Shown here piece by piece: positions 35,890 to 44,859 of a DNA stretch of 45,700 nucleotides. Position numbers and translations under genes: made by a program. The stretch comes from a bacterium. GTDB lineage: Bacteria; Bacteroidota; Bacteroidia; Bacteroidales; Muribaculaceae. The stretch lies in the NCBI GenBank assembly GCA_004559845.1, contig SFWW01000002.1:1-45700 (forward strand), in the 5' to 3' direction. Under the pieces are notes generated by a model that saw nothing but the letters and a program-made list of their open reading frames with translations, made no database searches and was not told where the DNA came from. Numbering within the stretch: position 1 is the stretch's first letter; every line of letters starts with the position of its first letter.

Positions 35890-37254
35890 ATGGATACGAA
35901 AGAAACAACCGTTGCAAGTTTCCGCAACCCGTGGTGGTGGGTACCCACCTTGTATTTTGCGCAAGGTATCCCCTACTTTGTGGTGAACAACATTTCGGTG
36001 ATGATGTTTACCAAAATGGGTGTGCCCAATGGCGATATGTCGTTTTTCACCACACTACTCTATTTCCCATGGTTTTTGAAAGGTGTGTGGAGCCCTATCG
36101 TCGACGTGGTAAAAACCAAACGCTGGTGGATTATCACGATGCAAATTTTGATGACTGCAGCCATGGTGTTGCTCACCCTCACCTTGCCTCATCCCGATCC
36201 CGGCACTATCGCATCGGAAAGCACGTCAATTAGTATATTCACCTTCACCTTAGTGGTGTTTATCATCACGGCATTTGCTTCCGCCACTCACGACATTGCT
36301 GCCGACGGCTTCTATATGCTGGCACACAGCCCGAGTTCGCAGGCAGCCTTTATCGGCATCCGTAGCGTGTTCTATCGTGTAGCATCGGTGTTTGGTCAAG
36401 GTGTGTTGGTGGCTATTGCCGGTTTGATTGAAAGTAATGGTCTGCCCTTCTTAGGCATTGAAAAAGGGAATATCCCCATGTCGTGGCAAGTAACCCTCGG
36501 CGTGGCAGCCGTGGTGTTTGGTTTGATTACCCTTTACCACACCTTTGGCTTGCCTCATAGCCCGGAAGACAAGCCTCGCATTTCTTCGGAAGAAGGCAAC
36601 ACGATGTCGAACAACCTCAACGAGCTGGTAAATTCCTTCAAAACCTTCTTCATGAAACCCGGCTGCTTGTTGGCAATTGCCTTTATGCTGCTCTATCGCT
36701 TGCCTGAAGGCTTCTTAATCAAACTTTGCCAACCCTTCTTGGTTCACAAATTGGAAGCCGGTGGTTTAGGACTTTCCACCGAATTGGTGGGCACCGTGTA
36801 TGGCGTGTTTGGCGTGATTGCTCTGCTCCTTGGCGGCATTCTTGGCGGTTTGTATTCCTCTCGTGTGGGCTTAAAGAAATCGCTATGGGTGATGGCTGTG
36901 TTCATGACCTTGCCCTGCCTCACATTTGTGTACTTGGCAATGGCACAGCCCTCGAATGTGGTGATTATCACCATTGCCCTTTGCATTGAGCAATTTGGCT
37001 ACGGCTTTGGTTTCACCGCCTACATGCTCTATATGATGTATTTCTCCGAAGGCGAATTCAAGACCTCGCACTATGCAGTGTGCACCGCCTTTATGGCACT
37101 CTCCATGATGCTTCCCGGCTTTGTGGCAGGTTACATTCAAGAAGCCATCGGTTATGTATGGTTCTTCTGGATGGTGATGGTTTGCTGCTTTGCCACCTTC
37201 GTCGTAACCTACTTCGTGGATAAGCGAATCGACCCCAACTATGGTCGCAAGTAA
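35890..37254 (+). CDS. ampG: AmpG-like MFS permease for muropeptides
   Basis: A 454-residue inner-membrane protein with about 12 hydrophobic segments. The start WWVPTLYFAQGIPYFVVN, the early PWFLKGVWSPIVD, and HDIAADGFY (about 136-144) are typical of the AmpG branch of the MFS, which imports GlcNAc-anhydroMurNAc and its peptides. Neighbours support this: SpoIID-like protein upstream, NamZ and murTKQ-like genes downstream. It lies 24 bases before the namZ gene. Whether the substrate is a muropeptide or a plain disaccharide cannot be told. Confidence 0.82.
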   Translation: MDTKETTVASFRNPWWWVPTLYFAQGIPYFVVNNISVMMFTKMGVPNGDMSFFTTLLYFPWFLKGVWSPIVDVVKTKRWWIITMQILMTAAMVLLTLTLPHPDPGTIASESTSISIFTFTLVVFIITAFASATHDIAADGFYMLAHSPSSQAAFIGIRSVFYRVASVFGQGVLVAIAGLIESNGLPFLGIEKGNIPMSWQVTLGVAAVVFGLITLYHTFGLPHSPEDKPRISSEEGNTMSNNLNELVNSFKTFFMKPGCLLAIAFMLLYRLPEGFLIKLCQPFLVHKLEAGGLGLSTELVGTVYGVFGVIALLLGGILGGLYSSRVGLKKSLWVMAVFMTLPCLTFVYLAMAQPSNVVIITIALCIEQFGYGFGFTAYMLYMMYFSEGEFKTSHYAVCTAFMALSMMLPGFVAGYIQEAIGYVWFFWMVMVCCFATFVVTYFVDKRIDPNYGRK

Positions 37255-37278
37255 CACACTTTTAAAAGATTGACAGAT

Positions 37279-38517
37279 ATGAAAAAATACATTTTATCGT
37301 TGATGGCTGTGGCTACAGCGCTGTTTGCCACCGCGCAAGTGAAAACCGGCATTGAAGTGCTGCGCGATGGCGGCTTTAAGCAGCTGCAAGGCAAGCGCGT
37401 GGGTTTGGTGACCAATCCCAGCGGTGTGGACCGCAATCTTAAATCCACCGTCGACATTCTGAATGAAGCGCCCGGAGTGAAACTGGTGGCACTCTACGGA
37501 CCCGAACATGGCGTGCGCGGTAATGCACACGCTGGCGACGCAGTGGGCGACGCAGTGGATGCAAAAACTGGCGTAAAGACTTACTCACTTTACGGCAAAA
37601 CCCACAAGCCAACCGCCGCAATGCTCAAAGACATTGATGTGCTGGTTTACGACATTCAAGACATTGGTTGCCGCTCCTACACCTTCTATGCCACAATGGG
37701 CATGTGTATGGAAGCCTGTGCCGAAAATGGCAAAGAATTTATGGTGCTCGACCGCCCGAATGCCGTGAGTGGCAACAAAGTGGAAGGCAATTTGGTGGAA
37801 AAAGGATATTTTTCAATGGTGAGTAAATATGCCATTCCTTATGTGTATGGCCTCACTCCCGGCGAACTCGCCATCTATCTCAATGAAGAGGGTGTGACCG
37901 CCAAGAAAGCCCACCTCACCGTGATTCCGATGGAAGGCTGGAAGCGCGATATGACTTATGCCCAAACCGGACTGCCTTGGGTGGCGCCTTCACCCCAAAT
38001 TCCCACACCCGACCATGCTGCATTCTATGCAATGAGTGGGGTGATTGGCGAATTGTATGCCTTCAACACCGGCATTGGCTACACCCTTCCTTTCCAATGC
38101 TTCGCCACGCCATATCTCGATGCCGACAAATTGGCTGATGCAATGAATGCACTCAATTTGCCCGGCTTCCGTTTCCGCCCCATCAATTTCAAGCCCTTCT
38201 TTAAAGTGGGTCCGGAAACCGCCGACGCTATGAAAGAAATGCATGGCGTGCAAGTGTATATCACCGACCTCGACAAAGCCGAGCTCACGCTCTGCCAATT
38301 CTACTTCTTGCAAGTGCTTCACGAATTGCACCCCGATGCCAAAATATTCGATGCCAACGCCAAGCGCGGCTATGGCATGTTCGACAAAGTGATGGGTACC
38401 GACCAAATTCGCAAGCGCTTTGCCCAAAACTATAAAGTGGCGGATATTGCTGATTATTTCAATAAAGACGCCGCCGAGTTTAAAGCTAAATCAAGTAAAT
38501 ATTATTTATATCAATAA
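37279..38517 (+). CDS. namZ: Exo-beta-N-acetylmuramidase NamZ (DUF1343, GH171)
   Basis: A 412-residue exported protein. The start at 37279 is chosen because it begins a signal peptide (MKKYILSLMAVATALFATAQ); an upstream ATG at 37270 only adds three residues. DUF1343 motifs: GKRVGLVTNPSGVD (about 37-50), LVALYGPEHGVRG (about 68-80), LVYDIQDIGCRSYTFYATM (about 121-139), FMVLDRPN and YGLTPGELA. NamZ of Bacillus founded GH171 and removes MurNAc from the non-reducing end of glycan. Here it should supply MurNAc in the periplasm to the MurT-like transporter encoded two genes on. It is 8 bases from the next gene. Confidence 0.87.
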   Translation: MKKYILSLMAVATALFATAQVKTGIEVLRDGGFKQLQGKRVGLVTNPSGVDRNLKSTVDILNEAPGVKLVALYGPEHGVRGNAHAGDAVGDAVDAKTGVKTYSLYGKTHKPTAAMLKDIDVLVYDIQDIGCRSYTFYATMGMCMEACAENGKEFMVLDRPNAVSGNKVEGNLVEKGYFSMVSKYAIPYVYGLTPGELAIYLNEEGVTAKKAHLTVIPMEGWKRDMTYAQTGLPWVAPSPQIPTPDHAAFYAMSGVIGELYAFNTGIGYTLPFQCFATPYLDADKLADAMNALNLPGFRFRPINFKPFFKVGPETADAMKEMHGVQVYITDLDKAELTLCQFYFLQVLHELHPDAKIFDANAKRGYGMFDKVMGTDQIRKRFAQNYKVADIADYFNKDAAEFKAKSSKYYLYQ

Positions 38518-38525
38518 TTATCACA

Positions 38526-41321
38526 TTGAAAGAAGCATATAAAACATTTATTCGCAACATTTCGTGGTTTATCCCTACCGAAAGGATTTATACCGACGAT
38601 TTGCGCTGCTTGGCTTGGGGAACGGATGCCGGTTTTTATCGCTACATCCCTCAAGTGGTGGTTCGCAGCAATAGCGAAGCAGAGGTGTCGAGGATTTTGG
38701 CTGAGGCCTATCGCCTCAACCTCCCCGTCACCTTCCGCGCCGCAGGAACGAGTCTTTCCGGTCAAACTGTTACGGATTCTATCCTCATCGTGGCAGGCAA
38801 GCATTGGGAGCGCTATCAGGTGAGCGAAGATGGCTCCGAAATCAAGCTCCAACCCGGACTTGTGGGCAAAAGAGTGGACGACATTCTCCGCCCCTACGGC
38901 AAGATTTTCTCGCCCGACCCGGCTTCCAAAAATTCTGCTATGGTGGGTGGCATCGTGATGAACAATGCCTCGGGTATGAGCTGCGGCACCCATGCCAATA
39001 GCGATATGGAAATGAAATCCATGCGCATTGTGCTTGCCGATGGCACCATTCTCGACACCGGTAGTGAAGAAAGCCGCGAGCAATTCCGAAAATCGCATCC
39101 CGAAATCATCAAGGGAATTGAAACGATTCGCAACAAAGTGCTTGCCGACGAAGAATTGGTGAAGCGAATTAAGTATAAATATGCCATCAAAAATGTGACG
39201 GGACTCAACATTTATCCCTTTGTGAAGCACACCGACCCCTTCGATATCATCACCCATTTGATGGTGGGTAGCGAAGGCACGTTGGGTTTTGGTAGCGAAT
39301 TCACGATGCGCACCGGGCATCTTTATTCCCATTCTGCGAGTGCTATGCTCTATTTCACATCTATGCGCGAGGCGTGTGAGTGTGTGGTGGCGCTGAAGAA
39401 TAGCCCGGTGGAATGTGCCGAATTGCTCGACAAAAAGTCGTTGGCTTCGGTGCACGACACCACAGGCGAGAATCTCACTGCCGTGCTGGTTCGCACATCT
39501 GCCGACACCGAAGCCGATTTGGCTGCCAATGTGGCTGCCATGGAGCAGGTGCTGGAGAAATTCCATCTCTATGTGCCGGCAAAATTCACTTCCGACCCCG
39601 AGGAGAATGCCCGATATTGGTCTATACGCTCCGGAGTATTTCCTGTGGTGGCAGGCACGCGTCCGTTGGGCACCACTGTGATTATTGAAGATATTGCCTT
39701 CCATATCGAAGACCTGCCCGATGCCACTTGCGACCTGGAGCAAATGCTCCAAGAGCATGGCTACAACGATAGTTGCATCTATGGCCACGCCTTAGAGGGA
39801 AACTTCCATTTTATCATTGCGCAATCGTTTAAAACCGATGCCGATGTGAAGCAATACCGCGATTTGATGGAAGAAATCACCAAACTCGTGGTCGACAAAT
39901 ACGATGGTTCGCTCAAGGCAGAGCATGGCACCGGACGCAATATGGCTCCGTTTGTTGAGCGCGAATGGGGTAAGAAGGCTTTCGAAGTGATGAAAGAGGT
40001 AAAGCAATTGTTCGACCCTCACCATATCCTCAATCCCGGTGTGATTTTCAACGACGACCCCGATTGCTTCGTGAAATCGTTTAAACCACTGCCGCTCACC
40101 AACGAGCACATCGACAAATGTATGGAATGTGGCTTCTGCGAAGTGAATTGCTTGAGTTGCGGCTTTACGATGTCGTCGCGTCAGCGCATCGTGGTGCAAC
40201 GCGAAATTGCGCGCCTGAAAGCCTCCGGCGAAGACGATGCTCGCCTCAAGCGGCTTGAAAAGCAATATCGCTATTATGGCGATGCCACTTGTGCCGCCGA
40301 TGGCTTGTGTAGCACCTCGTGCCCGATGCAAATCAACACCGGCGACCTCACCCACGACATCCGAAATGCGCAATGTGGCGAAAATTCGTTCACCCACAAA
40401 GTGGGTGCACTTTGCGCCGACCACCTCAATGGCGTGCGCTCCGGCATAAAAATGGCGCTGCGCTCTGCCGATTTGGCGCACAGTGTGCTACGCGACGGTG
40501 GCGTGAAGGCTGTGGGCAAGGTAATTCATGCTGCGGGCGGCCCGCTCTGGACACCATCGCTACCGAAGGCCTACGCCGCACATCAGCATCAGCAAAATGC
40601 TTCAGATAAGAAGGTGGTGTATTTCCCCAGTTGTCTGAACCAAACCATGGGTCGTGGGCATCAAGGGTCAAAAACTCAGCTTGTCGACGAAGTGGTAGCG
40701 CTGCTCAATAAAGCCGGGTGGGAAGTGATTTTCCCCGAAGGGATGAAAAAAATGTGCTGTGGCATGATTTGGGAAAGCAAAGGTATGCCCGACATTGCAG
40801 ATAAGAAAACGGCGGAATTGGAGGCTGCGCTTTTTGCTGCCTGCGAACAAGGCAAATATCCGGTGGTGTGCGACCAAAGTCCGTGCTTGCATCGCATGAA
40901 GGAGCACATGACGCAAGTGCAGCCCCTCGAGCTCATGGAATTTATCCACGATTATGTGGCTGATTCGCTTGAATTCCACCCCGTGGACGAACCGGTGGCT
41001 ATCCACCTCACTTGCTCCACTCGCAAAATGAAAGTGGATAAAAAATTGCTTGCTTTGGCTCGCAAGTGTTCCACCCAAGTGGTGCTACCCGAAGGTGTGG
41101 GATGCTGCGGCTTTGCCGGCGATAAAGGATTCACGCACCCCGAACTGAATGCCTATGCTTTGCGCCATCTGCGCGAAGCCATCGAGAAGGCGCAGGTGAA
41201 GCGAGGTTTTTCCAATAGCCGAACTTGCGAAATAGGGCTCACCACCCACAGTGGCGTGCCGTATCAATCGCTGGTGTATTTAATCAATGAATGTACAACC
41301 CCCAAAAAAAGAACTAATTAA
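38526..41321 (+). CDS. D-lactate dehydrogenase-like FAD and Fe-S oxidoreductase (GlcD-GlcF type fusion)
   Basis: A 931-residue protein with a TTG start (MKEAYKTFIRN), supported by homologue-like content right from the beginning. Residues about 40-230 are FAD_binding_4 (VTFRAAGTSLSGQ, SPDPASKNSAMVGGIVMNNASG). Residues about 265-515 are the FAD-oxidase C domain. From C532 there are two ferredoxin-like motifs (CMECGFCEVNC; CAADGLCSTSCPM), and two CCG-domain signatures, C744-C745-G and C860-C861-G. Such fusions oxidise D-lactate or other 2-hydroxy acids and pass electrons to the respiratory chain. It lies between namZ and murT with gaps of 8 and 2 bases, so it is almost surely co-transcribed. MurQ releases D-lactate, which makes D-lactate the best guess for the substrate; glycolate or 2-hydroxyglutarate remain possible. 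Confidence 0.85.
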   Translation: MKEAYKTFIRNISWFIPTERIYTDDLRCLAWGTDAGFYRYIPQVVVRSNSEAEVSRILAEAYRLNLPVTFRAAGTSLSGQTVTDSILIVAGKHWERYQVSEDGSEIKLQPGLVGKRVDDILRPYGKIFSPDPASKNSAMVGGIVMNNASGMSCGTHANSDMEMKSMRIVLADGTILDTGSEESREQFRKSHPEIIKGIETIRNKVLADEELVKRIKYKYAIKNVTGLNIYPFVKHTDPFDIITHLMVGSEGTLGFGSEFTMRTGHLYSHSASAMLYFTSMREACECVVALKNSPVECAELLDKKSLASVHDTTGENLTAVLVRTSADTEADLAANVAAMEQVLEKFHLYVPAKFTSDPEENARYWSIRSGVFPVVAGTRPLGTTVIIEDIAFHIEDLPDATCDLEQMLQEHGYNDSCIYGHALEGNFHFIIAQSFKTDADVKQYRDLMEEITKLVVDKYDGSLKAEHGTGRNMAPFVEREWGKKAFEVMKEVKQLFDPHHILNPGVIFNDDPDCFVKSFKPLPLTNEHIDKCMECGFCEVNCLSCGFTMSSRQRIVVQREIARLKASGEDDARLKRLEKQYRYYGDATCAADGLCSTSCPMQINTGDLTHDIRNAQCGENSFTHKVGALCADHLNGVRSGIKMALRSADLAHSVLRDGGVKAVGKVIHAAGGPLWTPSLPKAYAAHQHQQNASDKKVVYFPSCLNQTMGRGHQGSKTQLVDEVVALLNKAGWEVIFPEGMKKMCCGMIWESKGMPDIADKKTAELEAALFAACEQGKYPVVCDQSPCLHRMKEHMTQVQPLELMEFIHDYVADSLEFHPVDEPVAIHLTCSTRKMKVDKKLLALARKCSTQVVLPEGVGCCGFAGDKGFTHPELNAYALRHLREAIEKAQVKRGFSNSRTCEIGLTTHSGVPYQSLVYLINECTTPKKRTN

Positions 41322-41323
41322 AG

Positions 41324-43054
41324 ATGGGAAGTAATAATAAACGCTTGTTGTCGCTCGACATTCTTCGCGGTATCACCGTGGCTGGAATGTTGCTGGTCAA
41401 CAACCCCGGTAGTTGGGGCAACCTGTATGCGCCACTTGGCCATGCCGAATGGATAGGCTTAACACCAACCGACTTGGTGTTTCCTTTCTTCATCTTCTGC
41501 ATGGGTGTGGCGATGTTTTTCTCTTTGAAGAAATTCAATTTCACCATGTCGAAAACGCTCGCCGTGAAAATGATTCGCCGCACCGTGCTGCTGTTCATTA
41601 TCGGATGGGCTGTGCAATGGTTCAGCCACTTGATGTATGGCATGTTCCGCGATGGCAAATCTTTTGCCGAGGCAGCAAATAATTTAGATTCAATTCGCTA
41701 TTTGGGTGTGTTCCAACGCTTGGCATTGGTGTATTTCTTTGGCACCCTTTGTGCCACATTCATTAAATATCGTTTCATCCCTTGGGTGATTGCAGGTATT
41801 CTCGCTGTGTATGCATTGATTTTGGGCGTAGGTCATGGTTATGAGTTCTCAACCGACAATATCATTGCTGTAATCGACAATGCTGTGCTTGGTCCTAACC
41901 ACATGTATCATGAAGGCTACAATGGCATGAGTGTGGCATTTGACCCAGAAGGCATTTTGAGCACACTTCCCTGTATCGCACACACCCTTATCGGCTTTAT
42001 GGTGGGTGGCGTGATTTTGAAGCACAAAGACAACTCTTACCGTGTGGGTCGCCTCTTGCTCATCGGCTTTATCTTCATTTTGGCTGGCTGGTTGCTCAGT
42101 TATGGCATTCCATGTGGCAAGAAGATGTGGTCAACCACCTTCGTGTTGCTCACTTGCGGTTTGGCAATGAGCGTGTTGGCTCTGTTGATTTATGTAATTG
42201 ATATGAAGGGGCACTCAAAATGGTGCTATTTCTTCGAGGCATTTGGTGTGAATCCACTTTCACTTTATGTGCTGGGCAGTCTCTTGGCTATCGTGTTTGG
42301 CTCAGTGATTGTCAGCACTTCTGATGATTATGTGAAGGGGGATGCTGAAAAGGCTGCCGCTATCTACACTAAACTCGCTGCCGACAGTTGCGCACAGGCA
42401 CAAAACAACCTCGCCATCGCTTACTACAATGGCAACGGTGTGGAAGAAAACAAGGTTGAGGCTCTGAAACTCTTTAAGGCCGCCGCTGCCGATTCATCGA
42501 TGGTGAACGCACGCTACAATTTGGCTTTGGCATACATGCAAGACGATGATACCATCAACGACCAGGAAATCCTGCCATTGCTCACCGAGGCTGCTGACTC
42601 ATCAATCGCCAATGCGCAATACAACTTGGCACTTTGCTACGACTTCGGTAAATTCGGCATCGCCACCGACCATGTGAAGGCTGCCGACTACTATATGGAA
42701 GCATCGAAGCAAGGTATGCACCGCGCACAGGCGGCAGTGAACCTCTGCTATGCCGACACTTTGGGTGTGACCGCCGAACTGAAATACGACGACATCTTCT
42801 TGCCTGCTATGCAAAAGAGCAAGGCATTTGAAGGTGATAGCCTCACTGCCGTGCAAACCACCTTCAACGAGGCTGTGGCTGTGGCATCTGGTGCCGGTGA
42901 TCGCAGCTCTATCAAGGGCACGCTCTACGATGCGTATAAGTCGATCACCCTTTCAGACAAAATGGCATCGTGCTTGTATGCAATACTTTTCGTGTTGTTT
43001 AACTGGATATTCGGTTATATCCTCCATAAGAAAAATATTATAATTAAACTATAA
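41324..43054 (+). CDS. MurT-like (DUF5009/COG4299) membrane protein with an inserted Sel1-repeat domain
   Basis: A 576-residue protein. Residues 1-332 hold about nine hydrophobic segments and the DUF5009/COG4299 signature start (RLLSLDILRGITVAGMLLVNNPGSW). The last segment is at about 547-570 (MASCLYAILFVLFNWIFGYI), followed by KKNIIIKL. Between them, residues about 333-530 (42320-42913) are soluble and hold Sel1/TPR-like repeats: AQNNLAIAYYNGNGVEENK with ALKLFKAAA, ARYNLALAYMQD, AQYNLALCYDFGK with AADYYMEASKQG. Ordinary family members have only a short loop here. Homologues were described as heparan-glucosaminide acetyltransferase-like; in Tannerella forsythia a protein in this gene position (murT of murTKQ) imports MurNAc. 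The gene order with murK and murQ downstream supports the transporter reading. The inserted domain's side of the membrane and role are unknown. Confidence 0.82.
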   Translation: MGSNNKRLLSLDILRGITVAGMLLVNNPGSWGNLYAPLGHAEWIGLTPTDLVFPFFIFCMGVAMFFSLKKFNFTMSKTLAVKMIRRTVLLFIIGWAVQWFSHLMYGMFRDGKSFAEAANNLDSIRYLGVFQRLALVYFFGTLCATFIKYRFIPWVIAGILAVYALILGVGHGYEFSTDNIIAVIDNAVLGPNHMYHEGYNGMSVAFDPEGILSTLPCIAHTLIGFMVGGVILKHKDNSYRVGRLLLIGFIFILAGWLLSYGIPCGKKMWSTTFVLLTCGLAMSVLALLIYVIDMKGHSKWCYFFEAFGVNPLSLYVLGSLLAIVFGSVIVSTSDDYVKGDAEKAAAIYTKLAADSCAQAQNNLAIAYYNGNGVEENKVEALKLFKAAAADSSMVNARYNLALAYMQDDDTINDQEILPLLTEAADSSIANAQYNLALCYDFGKFGIATDHVKAADYYMEASKQGMHRAQAAVNLCYADTLGVTAELKYDDIFLPAMQKSKAFEGDSLTAVQTTFNEAVAVASGAGDRSSIKGTLYDAYKSITLSDKMASCLYAILFVLFNWIFGYILHKKNIIIKL

Positions 43055-43066
43055 ACACTTACACTT

Positions 43067-43915
43067 ATGATTTTAATTGCAGATTGTGGGTCAACCAAGA
43101 TTGATTGGTGCCTACTCAATGGCAGCGAAAAAGTTGCACAGATTTTCACCACCGGTATGAACGCTCTGTTGATGACAGAGGAAGAAATGACTGCTACCAT
43201 CAAAGCAGAACTCGTGCCACATATCAGTAGCTATCAAGTGGACGAAATCTACTACTATGGTGCCGGTATTCTTAACGACGAAGTGGGCTCCCACGTGGTA
43301 AACGCCCTCAAAGCCAATATTCCTTCTGCCAAGAAGATAGAAGTGGCAAGCGATTTGCTCGCCGCCGCTCGCGCACTCTGTGGTCGCAAGCCCGGTATCG
43401 CTTGTATCATGGGTACTGGTTCTAACTCATGCTACTACGATGGCGAAAAGGTGGTGGATAATGTTTCGCCACTGGGCTACATCCTCGGCGACGAAGGCAG
43501 TGGTGCCGTGCTTGGCAAACTCCTGGTGGGCGATGTACTGAAAAAACAACTTCCCGAACACCTTTGCCAAAAATTCTACGATGAATATCAAGTGGACCGC
43601 ATGACGATTATCGACCGCGTGTATCGCAAACCCGCCGGCAACCGCTTCCTCGCACAATTCGCACCCTTCTTACAAAAGAACATCGAAGAGCCATCCATCC
43701 ACCGTATCGTGCTCCGCTCCTTCACCGATTTCTTTATTCGCAATGTGGAAAATTATGCCAATTATAAAGAATTGCCATGCAATTTTGTGGGCTCTATTGC
43801 GTTTCTACAAAAAGCCACCCTTATGGAGGCTGCCAAGAGTCAAGGCATCACCATTGGCACTGTGATTCAAGCACCGATGGAAGGCTTGATTAAATACCAT
43901 GCTGAGCAAGCATAA
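43067..43915 (+). CDS. murK: N-acetylmuramic acid kinase-like (BadF/NagK family)
   Basis: A 282-residue ASKHA kinase with intact motifs: ADCGSTKIDW (phosphate 1, D6), EIYYYGAG, ASDLLAAARAL (catalytic D96), GTGSNSCYYDG (116-126) and GDEGSGAVLG (141-150). It should use ATP to phosphorylate MurNAc (and perhaps GlcNAc) at O6. The name follows from its place, 12 bases after the murT-like gene and 54 bases before murQ, the same order as in Tannerella murTKQ. From sequence alone a GlcNAc kinase is equally possible. Compare the paralogue at 26307, which lacks the normal phosphate loop. Confidence 0.82.
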   Translation: MILIADCGSTKIDWCLLNGSEKVAQIFTTGMNALLMTEEEMTATIKAELVPHISSYQVDEIYYYGAGILNDEVGSHVVNALKANIPSAKKIEVASDLLAAARALCGRKPGIACIMGTGSNSCYYDGEKVVDNVSPLGYILGDEGSGAVLGKLLVGDVLKKQLPEHLCQKFYDEYQVDRMTIIDRVYRKPAGNRFLAQFAPFLQKNIEEPSIHRIVLRSFTDFFIRNVENYANYKELPCNFVGSIAFLQKATLMEAAKSQGITIGTVIQAPMEGLIKYHAEQA

Positions 43916-43969
43916 GTAAGTGCACTTTAATCAAAAAATTGAATTTTTAATTTAAAAACATTTATAATA

Positions 43970-44791
43970 ATGGCTTTTGTAAAAATTAGCGAACAACCGT
44001 CGCTCTACAACGACCTTGAAAAGATGTCGGCTCACGAATTGCTCGTGAACATCAACAAGGAAGACCACAAGGTGGCAGATGCCGTGGAGAAAGCAATTCC
44101 GCAAATTGAAAAACTTGTGGAAGGTATTGTGGAGCGCATGAAGCAAGGAGGGCGGCTCTTCTATATGGGTGCCGGCACTTCCGGCCGCCTCGGGGTGCTC
44201 GATGCAAGTGAAATTCCGCCCACTTTCGGAATGGACCCGGGATGGATTATTGGTATCATTGCCGGTGGCGACACCGCATTGCGCAATGCCGTGGAAAATG
44301 CGGAAGACGACACCGAACAGGGCTGGAAAGACCTGCAAGAATTCGACATCTCGCCACTCGACACCGTGGTGGGTATTGCCGCTTCCGGAACCACGCCCTA
44401 CGTGATTGGTGCGCTGAAAGCAGCACGTGAATTCGGCTGTCTCACCGGTGCCATCACCAGCAACCCCGACGCACCTATGAGCCAAGCTGCCGAAATAGCC
44501 ATGGAAATGGTGGTGGGTCCCGAATTTGTGACCGGCTCCTCGCGCATGAAATCAGGTACCGGACAGAAACTCATCTGCAACATGATTTCCACCAGCGTGA
44601 TGATTATGATGGGACGCGTGAAAGGCAACAAAATGGTGAATATGCAACTCTCTAACATCAAACTCGTGGACCGCGGTACACGTATGGTGGTGGAAGAACT
44701 CGGTTTGCCCTACGAAGAAGCCAAGCAATGGCTCCTGAAATACGGCTCCGTGAAAAAGGCTTGCGATGCCTATCGCGCACAAAATAAATAA
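43970..44791 (+). CDS. murQ: N-acetylmuramic acid 6-phosphate etherase
   Basis: A 273-residue cytoplasmic enzyme that cleaves MurNAc-6-phosphate to GlcNAc-6-phosphate and D-lactate. Visible: the SIS-domain sugar loop GAGTSGRLGVLDASEIPPTFG with catalytic E81, the second catalytic E112 in VENAEDD, IAASGTTPYVIGAL and ITSNPDAPMSQAA, and TGSSRMKSGTGQK. The length is about 25 residues less than E. coli MurQ, mainly at the C-terminal helical end, which is usual in Bacteroidetes. It closes the murT-murK-murQ run. Confidence 0.95.
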   Translation: MAFVKISEQPSLYNDLEKMSAHELLVNINKEDHKVADAVEKAIPQIEKLVEGIVERMKQGGRLFYMGAGTSGRLGVLDASEIPPTFGMDPGWIIGIIAGGDTALRNAVENAEDDTEQGWKDLQEFDISPLDTVVGIAASGTTPYVIGALKAAREFGCLTGAITSNPDAPMSQAAEIAMEMVVGPEFVTGSSRMKSGTGQKLICNMISTSVMIMMGRVKGNKMVNMQLSNIKLVDRGTRMVVEELGLPYEEAKQWLLKYGSVKKACDAYRAQNK

Positions 44792-44810
44792 TATTTTCAA
44801 CCAAAATGAT

Positions 44811-44848
44811 GAGGGTGTCGACCGGTCTGGTGATGCCCTCTTCTTTCT
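44811..44848 (+). terminator. Weak terminator or attenuator between murQ and the SGNH gene
   Basis: A 9-bp stem (44811-44819 with 44832-44840, two G-T pairs), a 12-base loop, then a T-rich tail. It lies 19 bases after murQ and overlaps the leader of the next gene, so read-through is possible. Confidence 0.5.
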
Positions 44849-44859
44849 ACTCATTCATT

